A stretch of 57,289 nt of DNA. Origin: Pseudomonas nabeulensis. GTDB lineage: Bacteria; Pseudomonadota; Gammaproteobacteria; Pseudomonadales; Pseudomonadaceae. The notes beneath the pieces are model-generated. The model was not told the DNA's origin, searched no databases, and worked only from the letters and a program-made list of their open reading frames with translations. Below, one piece after another: positions 36,102 through 44,371 of the stretch. Every line of letters starts with the position of its first letter. The stretch's first letter is position 1. Location of the stretch: positions 1 to 57,289 of the forward strand of contig NZ_QUZT01000045.1 in assembly GCF_004682045.1 (NCBI RefSeq). The letters are read 5' to 3'. The position numbers and the translations under genes were made by a program.

Positions 36102-39100
36102 ATGGATAACCACTTGGCGACACGCTCGGTCGAACAGCTTCTACGCAATCTTAGCCCACCGTTTCTTGGCGCCGATGACGCGGCACGTTATGCGTTGGCG
36201 CAATTGGACCTGCGAAATAACCAGCCTCAAGGCGGTTACCTATTCACAGGTCCAGACGGTTATTGTCATGCGTCGCGGCCCTTCGAAGTGGCCTTGAGCG
36301 ATTTGTTGCTTAACGATGCGCTCAGTATGGAAACCGCGGGTAACCGGCTATTGCCCAGCGGCTACCTGTATGTGGCGTACTACTTCCGTGACGCAGACCG
36401 CCAGGCAGAGATCCACCGCCGACGGCCAAGCTGGAGCACGCAACGTATTACCCTCACACAGAGCCTGCCGCCGATGCAGGCAGTATTGGTCACCCACTCA
36501 CTTTTCCAGGCTTTCTACACTGTTGGGCCACAGGGGGGCCTGGTGCGTTTTACGCCTGGCGAACAGGCGTCGTTGATTTATATGACGTTGCGTCAGCAGG
36601 TACGGGAGCAAGTCGAACCGGCACTGCCTGCCGAGCACGAGCCGGTGGAAGGCTACATCCACACGTTGAGGACTGCCGGCGAAGTATCGGTGGTTGAAAC
36701 CAGTGCAATCTGGGCGGGATGGAAGGGGCCTCTGAATGAGCGGTGGAAGGTTTATGCGCCCGATCCTGTCCAGGCAGTGCCCGAGCCGCGGCAAAGCCCC
36801 ATTTTTGCCGATGCGCCTGCGGCCATGGCATTTGCTCACCGGTTGATGCTCCTCAAACCGACCGAGCGTCAATCGGGCTTTTTGCTCAAGCACCTTAACC
36901 GTCAGGCCTTCATGGTGACCGAGCCCTTGCCGATGCAGGGTGATGCGTTCGACACGACGAAGGTGTTTGTCTCGGACACGGACGGCGCGATCTTTGTGCC
37001 AAGGGAGTTCGTTTTCTGGGGGGTTTATTGCCTGGCGATTGATCAGCCCGCGCCATCGGCGGTCAAGGAGCCCTGGCTGTACGAGCGCTTTGTCACGCCC
37101 GTGACGCTGGCCCGCGCGATGGCGTTTTCGCGTGGTATCGGCAATCCGGGATTTGCCTTGTACCTGAGTGTTTTCGACGGTGCGCAGTTGCGCTATGTGT
37201 TTTCCCACTCGCATGCCGAGGACGCGTTCTATTCGCCGATATCCGACACGGCCCACCCTATCGACAGAGGGCTGCAGGCCTCTTTGGAAGCGGGCACGCT
37301 GAGCCCTCACACCTTTATTTCCAGGCTCGCTGCGGCCGGCGAATTATCGGTGATTAAAACCAGTGTGCTGTGGGATGTCGCCGGCAAGGTCGGCCAGGGT
37401 TGGAAACCGTTTTCCCGCTATCAAAACCCACCCCTTGGCCCGGCCTTCTTGCTGGCCGACGATGCCGCGCGTCATGCCCACGAACACATCGGCAGCCATC
37501 GTGAACGAGGCTATATCGGCTTGATTTTGCAGCGCAACGATCAACGGTTTGTTGCCACTGAACCGCTGGGCAATCCGGCCGCCCGTTTTGATTTCAGCCA
37601 GGTATTTATCGTTGAGCGCTCGGGCAGGCCCGTCGTGCTGTACCCGGGGCATACGCTCCATGGCGTTTACTGCTCGCGCTGGCGAGGGGATGAGGTCTCG
37701 AATGCCAGGGCCGGCTACGAGGCACAGGTGCAGACCCAGATGTTCACGGACGTCGATATTCACCGGATTCTCTCGCTTCGACCTGGTGGACTCGTGGTCT
37801 ACCTGTCGGGCGCGGCGGACTGCCTGCTTCGCTACCAAACCTATCTGGCAGGAGAGGGCAGCTCACTTTTTGAGCGTTCAATGCCTGCGCCGGGCGGCAG
37901 TCGGATTCAGCATGACTTGCAAGCAGGCACGATGGTACCGAGTGATGTGGTTGTAGAACTCGCCCTGTCAGGTGAACTGCACGTAGTGGAGGGCAACCCG
38001 CTATGGGGGCCGCCTGGGAAAATCGAGAGTGACTGGTCACCGCCCTATGAGTTGGACGTGCGCAATGATCCCGTTCTGCCTCAATTGGGCCCTGTTCACG
38101 CCGACAGTCAGGCGGCCGTTTTCGAGGCCTGCACTCACTGGCGCCATCGCTATGGCCTGGAATATTGCGGGTTGGGTCTGGTGCTCAAGCACCGTGTTCT
38201 CAATGAATTCGTGGCCTCACAAACAGTGCCGGGCCCGATGTTTGATCGCCTCGTACAGGCCTGTCGGTTTGGTGCAGCGGTATTGACGCAGACGTTCCAG
38301 GTGCACGCGGTGTATCACTCGGTGCGCGGCCTGGCCGCTGGGCTGAGTGGACACGACGCCTGGATCGCCCGGCATTTCATTGCCGCTGACGATTTCTACT
38401 GTGCGCTGTACGACCAGCAAGGCGTGCGACGCACCAAAGGTCTTGAGACATTGCCCCTTTACCTCTCGCCGCTTGACGGGGCGTTGTTGGAATACCGTAG
38501 TGACGAAGATCCCTTCCGGTTGTTCACGGACGAAAAAGGCCGCGTCGACGCGCATGTGCTGCCGGCCAAACTGGGGTTGACCCTGACTCAGCGCAGCTAC
38601 GTGCAGAACGTCGCCCGCGCCGGTCAACTCACGGTGTTGACCACCAGTGAATGTTGGGATGTGCCAGGTGCGGTCGGTGAGGATTGGACGCCCTTCGACC
38701 AGATCAGCCGACGCCAATTGGGGCCGGTGTTTTTTTCCCGCGACGATGCGGCTCGCTATGCGTTGATGCGCCTGGGCAGCAAGCGCGACAGGGTCTATGG
38801 CGGGCTGATCCTGCGGCGCACCGACGGTTTGTTCACGGTCACCGAACCGCTGCCGGTGGATGTCGAAGATTTTTCGCCGCCCTGGATCCGTCTGAACGCA
38901 CTGGTCAGCCACGCGCAGTTTCTGGCGGGTAGCACGGCGGTGGCTCGATACCACTCGCGATTGAACATTGATCCACCGTTTGCGCTGACAGATACCGAGC
39001 GGGCGGTGTACCAGACTATGTTTTCCACCGATTTCCTCGGCGCCGTGCTTGAGAAAGTCCCCTTTCCACCCAGGCATGCCATAGACCACGAATACCTGCT

Positions 39101-40445
39101 GTGTGCCGACGGGGCCTTGCTGTGTTTCACCGCCACGGGCAGCGCGCTTGAAGACTCACTCGCGAAATTGCTGGTCGCGCCTTCCCGTGCCCACCTGCAT
39201 CCCAAGAACAACGCGTTGGAGCGTGCAATGCGCGATGGCCAGGTCACGCCCAGTGAGTATGTCAACCGGGTTGCCCGTGCCGCAGAGCTGCGCGTGGTGC
39301 AGGGCAGTGAACTGTGGGGGCCAGCCGGCAAGCTCACACAGTGGCAGGCGAACGCCAAGCCCGACGCAACGCGCCTGGCGCCGATGGACCAGGCGTTCAG
39401 TCCGGTGTTTGTGCAGTTGCCGGACGTGTTGCGTTTTATCCACCGACGCAAAGCCGTGGAGGATCAGCCGGGGTTCGGTGTGATCCTCAAGAGCAGGAAA
39501 TCGGGCTATTACATGGCCAGTCATGCACTGATTGTGCAGCATGGCCCGTTGACGCTGGAGCGTGTGCTCGCCGGTGGGGTGGCGCCTGCGGGCCATGAAC
39601 TGTTTGGCCTCTATGTCTGCCCCCCTGAGTCCGGCATCAGTGCTCAAGACCTGGAACGCGCGCTCAGGCTCAAGGCACCCGGAAAAACGGGATACCTGCC
39701 GGTCTATCAGGCTCGTGCTGATGGCCGCTGGTTCAATCTTGATACCCGGCAACACGTCGCTCCTGCGTACGGCGCGTTGAGTTTCGGCCCGCTGTTTTGT
39801 CACCCCGACGATGCCGCCCGGCACCAGGTTCGCCCCTTCAAGGGCGATGAGTACATTGGCGTGATTGTGAGTGATGCGGCCAACACCGGCTTTGTCGCCG
39901 CCGAGCCGCTGCTGGACGAAGGTATCGAATCGCCGGTGCCGCGGCGCCTGTTCTTGTACGAAAGCACCTTGTTGGACCCGTCGCCACCGCCACCGGCGTA
40001 CCCCCCTGGCTATCGTCTGCTGGCTGCACAATTGTTCTTCAAGACCATGGGCCACGACGAAGACGACAGCCAGTCGGACAAGCAGCTGCGCCAGCATTTT
40101 GTGGCCAGGGATGAGTTGGGCTTTTACCGAAACCTGTTGGGCGTGAGCCGGGTTAAAGGGGGCATGTGTTACGTGTTGACGCGCCAAGGTGCCCTGCTGG
40201 CTTTTACGCCACGGTTTACCACGCGGGAAGAATCGCTGTTTTCCGGATTGGTGTTTGGCCCCCCGAGCTTCCCTCCCGGTGAGTGGCTGTCACGGCTAAC
40301 GTTTGATGGCGGTTTACGCGTACTCGACCCGGATAGTTACTGGACACGCCGTGGCAGGGTCAAGGGCACCTGGAAAAGCGTCAACGGTGAGGAAGTACCG
40401 GATTGGCAAATCCAGCCTGTGGTCTCGGGCAAGGACGAGCTTTGA
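36102..40445 (+). CDS. giant tandem MPN/JAB (DUF4329-like) repeat protein, paralogue C, C-terminal KDEL
   Basis: This 1447-residue protein starts at ATG 36102 with AAAGGA upstream. It follows paralogue B after 81 bases on the same strand, so the two may be co-transcribed. It has seven modules (DDA motifs at about 25, 453, 881 and 1236; module 6 is shortened). Module 1 has lost the JAMM set: where A and B have HSHP it reads YYFRDAD, so this copy is probably not an enzyme. Module 5 has YHSR. The C-terminus is SGKDEL, spelled with different codons from paralogue B (AAG GAC GAG CTT versus AAA GAC GAG TTG). It is soluble and lacks an export signal. I do not know the function. Confidence 0.7.
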   Translation: MDNHLATRSVEQLLRNLSPPFLGADDAARYALAQLDLRNNQPQGGYLFTGPDGYCHASRPFEVALSDLLLNDALSMETAGNRLLPSGYLYVAYYFRDADRQAEIHRRRPSWSTQRITLTQSLPPMQAVLVTHSLFQAFYTVGPQGGLVRFTPGEQASLIYMTLRQQVREQVEPALPAEHEPVEGYIHTLRTAGEVSVVETSAIWAGWKGPLNERWKVYAPDPVQAVPEPRQSPIFADAPAAMAFAHRLMLLKPTERQSGFLLKHLNRQAFMVTEPLPMQGDAFDTTKVFVSDTDGAIFVPREFVFWGVYCLAIDQPAPSAVKEPWLYERFVTPVTLARAMAFSRGIGNPGFALYLSVFDGAQLRYVFSHSHAEDAFYSPISDTAHPIDRGLQASLEAGTLSPHTFISRLAAAGELSVIKTSVLWDVAGKVGQGWKPFSRYQNPPLGPAFLLADDAARHAHEHIGSHRERGYIGLILQRNDQRFVATEPLGNPAARFDFSQVFIVERSGRPVVLYPGHTLHGVYCSRWRGDEVSNARAGYEAQVQTQMFTDVDIHRILSLRPGGLVVYLSGAADCLLRYQTYLAGEGSSLFERSMPAPGGSRIQHDLQAGTMVPSDVVVELALSGELHVVEGNPLWGPPGKIESDWSPPYELDVRNDPVLPQLGPVHADSQAAVFEACTHWRHRYGLEYCGLGLVLKHRVLNEFVASQTVPGPMFDRLVQACRFGAAVLTQTFQVHAVYHSVRGLAAGLSGHDAWIARHFIAADDFYCALYDQQGVRRTKGLETLPLYLSPLDGALLEYRSDEDPFRLFTDEKGRVDAHVLPAKLGLTLTQRSYVQNVARAGQLTVLTTSECWDVPGAVGEDWTPFDQISRRQLGPVFFSRDDAARYALMRLGSKRDRVYGGLILRRTDGLFTVTEPLPVDVEDFSPPWIRLNALVSHAQFLAGSTAVARYHSRLNIDPPFALTDTERAVYQTMFSTDFLGAVLEKVPFPPRHAIDHEYLLCADGALLCFTATGSALEDSLAKLLVAPSRAHLHPKNNALERAMRDGQVTPSEYVNRVARAAELRVVQGSELWGPAGKLTQWQANAKPDATRLAPMDQAFSPVFVQLPDVLRFIHRRKAVEDQPGFGVILKSRKSGYYMASHALIVQHGPLTLERVLAGGVAPAGHELFGLYVCPPESGISAQDLERALRLKAPGKTGYLPVYQARADGRWFNLDTRQHVAPAYGALSFGPLFCHPDDAARHQVRPFKGDEYIGVIVSDAANTGFVAAEPLLDEGIESPVPRRLFLYESTLLDPSPPPPAYPPGYRLLAAQLFFKTMGHDEDDSQSDKQLRQHFVARDELGFYRNLLGVSRVKGGMCYVLTRQGALLAFTPRFTTREESLFSGLVFGPPSFPPGEWLSRLTFDGGLRVLDPDSYWTRRGRVKGTWKSVNGEEVPDWQIQPVVSGKDEL

Positions 40446-40496
40446 GGGGGGATTCGTTGAAGTCGTTTGAATACTTTCAGGTTGAACGCTGATCCA

Positions 40497-40529
40497 AATG
40501 TGGGAGGGGGGCTTGCCCCCTCCCACATT
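40497..40529. terminator. perfect 14-bp hairpin from a collapsed REP, between convergent genes
   Basis: AATGTGGGAGGGGG (40497-40510) pairs perfectly with CCCCCTCCCACATT (40516-40529) around GCTTG. It looks like a REP core fused to its own inverse. It lies between paralogue C and the TonB receptor, which converge, so it may act as a two-way terminator. Confidence 0.7.
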
Positions 40530-40548
40530 GGATCGGTATTTTGATCTG

Positions 40549-42657
40549 CTAAAAGGTGTAGTCCGCCGTGACGAAGAACGAGCGCGGCTCGCCCAGGATC
40601 CACTGCTGTCCATCGTTGTACTGGCTGACGGCATAGGTGCGGTCAAACAGGTTATTCAGTTGCAAACCCAGGGTGGTATTGCGCATGGCCTTCCACGACA
40701 CCGTGGCATCCACCACGGTATAGCTCGGCAATTCACTCTGGTTGGCCATGTCGGCATACCGCGCATCCACATAGCGCACGCCGGCACCGGCGCGAATGTC
40801 ATCGGTCACGGCCTTGCTCAACCACAGGTTGGCCGTACGGCGTGGTACGTCCACCGGGCGATTGCCATCGCGGGAAACCTGCACGCCGTCGACGTCCTGG
40901 CTGAAGTCGTCGTATTGCGCATGAACGATGGCGGCGTTGGCTTGCACTGCCCAGGCGTGGGGCAGTTGCAGGTCAAGGCTGGCTTCCAGGCCACGGGAGG
41001 ATTGCTGGCCAACTTGCTGCTGATGGTCCGGGTCGCCGGGGATGTCGGTGAGCAGTTTCTTTTTGACGATGTGATAGGCCGCCAACGTCCATTCGCCGCG
41101 TTGGTCCCAGAACGCCTGCTTGATACCGATCTCGGTCTGCCTGGCGGTGGACAGGTCGAATTGTTGCTGGCTCGGGCTCAAGGAAATCAGGCCGCCGACG
41201 CCGTCGGTGCTGGTGGAGTATTGGCCGTAGAGCGAGGTATCCGGGGTGACCGCATACACCAGGCCGGCCTTCCAGTTATTGCCGGTGAGGGTCTTGTCGG
41301 TCTGGCCGCCGGTGCGCAAATCATCGCGGGCAACCTGCGCATAGTCGCGGCGGATGCCAGTGATCAACGACAACTGATCGGTGAGTTGCAGGCGGTTTTC
41401 GGCGAAGCCGGCGACGGTTTTGGTGGTGGTGGCGAAGACCGGGCTGAAGGGGGAGATACTCGCAAACTGCCCCGCGGCGGGGTGGTTGATGTCGATGGGT
41501 TGGCCGCTGGTGACGCTGTCGGTGAACGGCGAGTTGCTGGCCAGGCGGAAGCGGATGCGGTTGTATTCCACACCGGCCACGGTCTGGCTGTCGAGGCCGA
41601 ACAGGCGGTGCTTGAAGGTGAAGGTCTGGCGGTCGCCGACCTGTTCCTGGTTGTGCTTGATAGCGAAGTTGCCGCTGCGGGTGAGCTGGCCGTTGGTGAA
41701 ATTGTAGTTCTCGGCGTTCTGCCAGCGGCGCTGGTTTTTCAGGTAGAACAACTCGTTGGTGGCGCTGACGCTGTCGTTGATCTGCCACTCACTGGTCAGG
41801 CGTGTCCACTGGTCGTTGTAGTGCTGGGTGTCGTTGCTGACGTTGTAGTTTTTATCACGCAGGCTCTTGTGCAACTGGCCGTTGATCAGCGGTGTACCGA
41901 AGTCGTTTTGCGGACGCTGGTCGCCATAGTCGCTGGCCAGGGTGAAGCTCAGGTTGTCCGCTGCTTGCCAGCGCAGTGCGGCGCTGACGAAGTCGCTGCT
42001 GGAGTCGCCACGGTCGATGAAACCGTTGCTGCGCAGGCGGTTGAGGTTGAGGCGATAGCTCAGGGTGTCGGTCAGCGAGCCGCCGCTGTCGAGGGCCTGC
42101 TGCTGACGATCATAGGAACCGTAGCCCAGGCGGATATGGTTTTCGATCTCGCCTTCGAACGGCTTTTTCGGCACGGTATTGATCACCGCGCCGGTGGCGC
42201 CTTCGCCGTACAGAACGGAGGCCGGGCCGCGCAGCACGTCCACGCGTTCCACCGACCAGGTGTCCACCGGGAAGGTCGAGGTGCCCATGCCCATGTACAT
42301 GCGGTTGCCGTCATACAACTGCATCACCGAGCCCTGACCGGTGAAACCACGGGCCGACAACGAGGTGCCGCCGTCGCCCGGCGTGCCGGTGCGGCTGATA
42401 CCCGTGGCGCGGGAAATCGCGTCCTGCACGCTGGCATCGCCGCGCTCGCGGATCTGCGTGCCAGTCTGGCTTTCGACGCTGCCCGGGGTTTGCAGGGCCG
42501 TAAGGTTCAGGCGCGAGCCGGCGGTGGTTGGGGTCGTGGGGTCGATGTGTTCGTCATCCACCGCCGGTGCGTTTACGGCGCTGGCGGGCAGGGTCAGGGC
42601 TTGGGCATTGCTGTGCAGGGCGAGCAGGCACAGCCCGCACGCTAGGTACTTGTTCAT
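40549..42657 (-). CDS. TonB-dependent siderophore-type receptor
   Basis: The 702-residue outer-membrane receptor has a signal peptide (MNKYLACGLCLLALHSNAQA), a plug domain (TGTQIRERGDASVQDAI, then VERVDVLRGPASVLYGEGATG) and a 22-strand-type barrel ending in a C-terminal phenylalanine (SFFVTADYTF). NPxxF-like and siderophore-receptor signatures (DSVTSGQPIDIN, DLSTARQTEIGIK) place it with ferrichrome/ferrioxamine-like receptors. It is last in a minus-strand row behind the PepSY protein and the copper receptor. The ligand is uncertain; iron-siderophore or a metallophore are both possible. No clear Fur box was seen. Confidence 0.88.
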   Translation of the reverse strand: MNKYLACGLCLLALHSNAQALTLPASAVNAPAVDDEHIDPTTPTTAGSRLNLTALQTPGSVESQTGTQIRERGDASVQDAISRATGISRTGTPGDGGTSLSARGFTGQGSVMQLYDGNRMYMGMGTSTFPVDTWSVERVDVLRGPASVLYGEGATGAVINTVPKKPFEGEIENHIRLGYGSYDRQQQALDSGGSLTDTLSYRLNLNRLRSNGFIDRGDSSSDFVSAALRWQAADNLSFTLASDYGDQRPQNDFGTPLINGQLHKSLRDKNYNVSNDTQHYNDQWTRLTSEWQINDSVSATNELFYLKNQRRWQNAENYNFTNGQLTRSGNFAIKHNQEQVGDRQTFTFKHRLFGLDSQTVAGVEYNRIRFRLASNSPFTDSVTSGQPIDINHPAAGQFASISPFSPVFATTTKTVAGFAENRLQLTDQLSLITGIRRDYAQVARDDLRTGGQTDKTLTGNNWKAGLVYAVTPDTSLYGQYSTSTDGVGGLISLSPSQQQFDLSTARQTEIGIKQAFWDQRGEWTLAAYHIVKKKLLTDIPGDPDHQQQVGQQSSRGLEASLDLQLPHAWAVQANAAIVHAQYDDFSQDVDGVQVSRDGNRPVDVPRRTANLWLSKAVTDDIRAGAGVRYVDARYADMANQSELPSYTVVDATVSWKAMRNTTLGLQLNNLFDRTYAVSQYNDGQQWILGEPRSFFVTADYTF

Positions 42658-42683
42658 GGGTCAATCAGTCTTCTTGAGGGGAT

Positions 42684-42766
42684 GCTCGCCGCAGTGTGCG
42701 GCGAGCAACGATAACGCAGGGAGTGTTATAAGTTAACGCTTATTCGCTGCGCGACGAAAGTCGCGC
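42684..42766. promoter_or_regulatory. two strong hairpins before the TonB receptor gene
   Basis: GCTCGCCGCA (42684-42693) pairs with TGCGGCGAGC (42697-42706) around GTG, 27 bases before the receptor ATG. A second stem GCGCGAC (42749-42755) pairs with GTCGCGC (42760-42766) around a GAAA loop. They lie between the PepSY stop and the receptor start. Neither is followed by a T-run on the minus strand. Confidence 0.6.
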
Positions 42767-42806
42767 AAGGCTACAGAAGTGCTCTGGAACGGGCATCTCA
42801 CAGGGT

Positions 42807-44189
42807 TCATAGCGAACCTGAGGCGGATTCATGTTGTTTGAAAAAACGTGACAGCACCAGGCGATCCGCGGCCCACACCGCGATCAATGACGCGCCCACC
42901 AGCGGGAAAACAATCGCCAGCGCGAGCATGATCACCATTGCGGTTTTCCACTTCGGCAAGTCATGGCGCAGCGGCGGCACACCGAGCCCACCTTGAGGCC
43001 GACGCTTCCACCAGATCACCACGCCACTGACGGCGCTGAGCAGAATCATCAGGCAGATCAGCAGCACGATCAGCTGGTTGACCCAGCCGAACATCTTGCC
43101 TTCGTGCAGCATCACGCCGGTCTCGGTGGCGCGGGCGACGAGGTTGTAGTGCTCCCAGCGCACGTCGGCGAGGACTTTGCCGGTGTACTGATCCACATGC
43201 AGGGTTGCGTCGTTGCGTGGGTCGTCGGCGAACACCGCGAGGGTGAATACACCGGTGGCGGTGGTGGGGAAGGTGATGCTGTAGCCGGGCTCGACCTTGC
43301 GTGCAGTGGCCAGGTCCACCACCTGTTGCAGGCTCACTGTGGGGGCGGCGGGGCCCGCGTGCATGGCGCCGTGGTTCATATGTTCGGCATGGGCGCCGGA
43401 CATGGGCATCGGCGTGTTTTCCATGGCCCACGGTACGGTCTGTTGCGTGGCCGTGTTGAGTACTCGCGCCTGTTGATCGGACTGCGGCACGTTGTTCCAC
43501 ATTGCCGCCGGGAATTTATTCCACAGCTCGGCGTATTGCTTGCCCCAGAAGCCGGTCCAGGTCATGCCGCTGAGCAGCATCACCAGCAGCAGCGACGCGC
43601 CCCAGAAACCGGTGACCGCGTGCAGGTCGCGCCAGAACACCCGGCCACGGGTGTTGAAGCGTGGCCATAAAACACCCGAAGCAGACTTGCCACGCGGCCA
43701 CCACAGGTACAGGCCCGACACCACCAGCATCACGCCCCACCCGGCGGCGAGTTCGATCAGGCGGTCGCCCACGGTGCCGATCATCAGCTCGCCGTGAAGG
43801 GCACGGGCGATGGCTTGCAGGTTGTATTGGGCGTCCTGTTCGCCTAGCACTGTGCCGCGATAGGGGTCGACAAATACCGTCACGTCGCGGCCCGCGTTGT
43901 GCATCACGAATTGCGCACTGCGGGTGGCGTTGATCGGCGGCAGGTATTGGCTGATCGCGCCTTGGGGGTAAGCCGCCTTGGCGCGTTGCAACAGCTCGTC
44001 GGCCGTCAGCGCGTGCTCGGCGGCGGGGACGGTAATCAGATCGCCGTACAGCAGCGGATCGAGTTGGGGTTTGAACAGGTAGATGATGCCGGTCAGGGCC
44101 AACAGGACCATGAAGGGCGCGACGAAGAGACCGGCGTAGAAGTGCCAGCGCCAGGCGAGGTTGTAGAAAGAGATTTTGGGAGTGTTCAT
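42807..44189 (-). CDS. PepSY-associated transmembrane protein, probable metal/copper-linked reductase-type
   Basis: I chose ATG 44189 (MNTPKISFYNLAWRWHFYAG), giving 460 residues; the longer frame has no support. The first membrane segment (about 14-35, FVAPFMVLLALTGIIYLF), two more near 145-210 and two near the C-terminus fit the PepSY_TM family of inner-membrane proteins found beside TonB receptors, some of which reduce imported metal complexes. PepSY-like periplasmic regions occur around VDPYRGTVLGEQ and VDQYTGKVLADVRW. A Met/His-rich loop (MPMSGAHAEHMNHGAMHAG, about residues 256-276) suggests copper binding. It sits between the OprC-like and siderophore-type receptors. Confidence 0.85.
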   Translation of the reverse strand: MNTPKISFYNLAWRWHFYAGLFVAPFMVLLALTGIIYLFKPQLDPLLYGDLITVPAAEHALTADELLQRAKAAYPQGAISQYLPPINATRSAQFVMHNAGRDVTVFVDPYRGTVLGEQDAQYNLQAIARALHGELMIGTVGDRLIELAAGWGVMLVVSGLYLWWPRGKSASGVLWPRFNTRGRVFWRDLHAVTGFWGASLLLVMLLSGMTWTGFWGKQYAELWNKFPAAMWNNVPQSDQQARVLNTATQQTVPWAMENTPMPMSGAHAEHMNHGAMHAGPAAPTVSLQQVVDLATARKVEPGYSITFPTTATGVFTLAVFADDPRNDATLHVDQYTGKVLADVRWEHYNLVARATETGVMLHEGKMFGWVNQLIVLLICLMILLSAVSGVVIWWKRRPQGGLGVPPLRHDLPKWKTAMVIMLALAIVFPLVGASLIAVWAADRLVLSRFFKQHESASGSL

Positions 44190-44253
44190 CAGGCTTCTTC
44201 CGCAAGGCTTGTGATTTATGGGTTGTGAACGCCAAACCTGTAGGAACCGGCTG

Positions 44254-44350
44254 TTGTGGCGAGGGAGCTTGCTCCCGCTGGAGTGCGAAGCGCTCCCAAG
44301 ATTTTTGGGGCCGCTACGCAGCCCAGCGGGAGCAAGCTCCCTCGCCACAA
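44254..44350. repeat. REPIN of a third class
   Basis: The cores read GTGGCGAGGGAGCTTGCTCC (plus, from 44254) and its inverse ending at 44350, with a 40-base spacer. The GCGAGGGAGC arm is different from the two other REP classes in the window. It lies between the OprC-like receptor and the PepSY gene. Confidence 0.88.
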
Positions 44351-44371
44351 CAAGCTCGCTCCTACAATGCG

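Noticed and set aside
40498..42645. 715-codon plus-strand frame over the TonB receptor
   Set aside because: It mirrors the receptor gene codon for codon, has no recognisable domain, and starts inside the REP hairpin.
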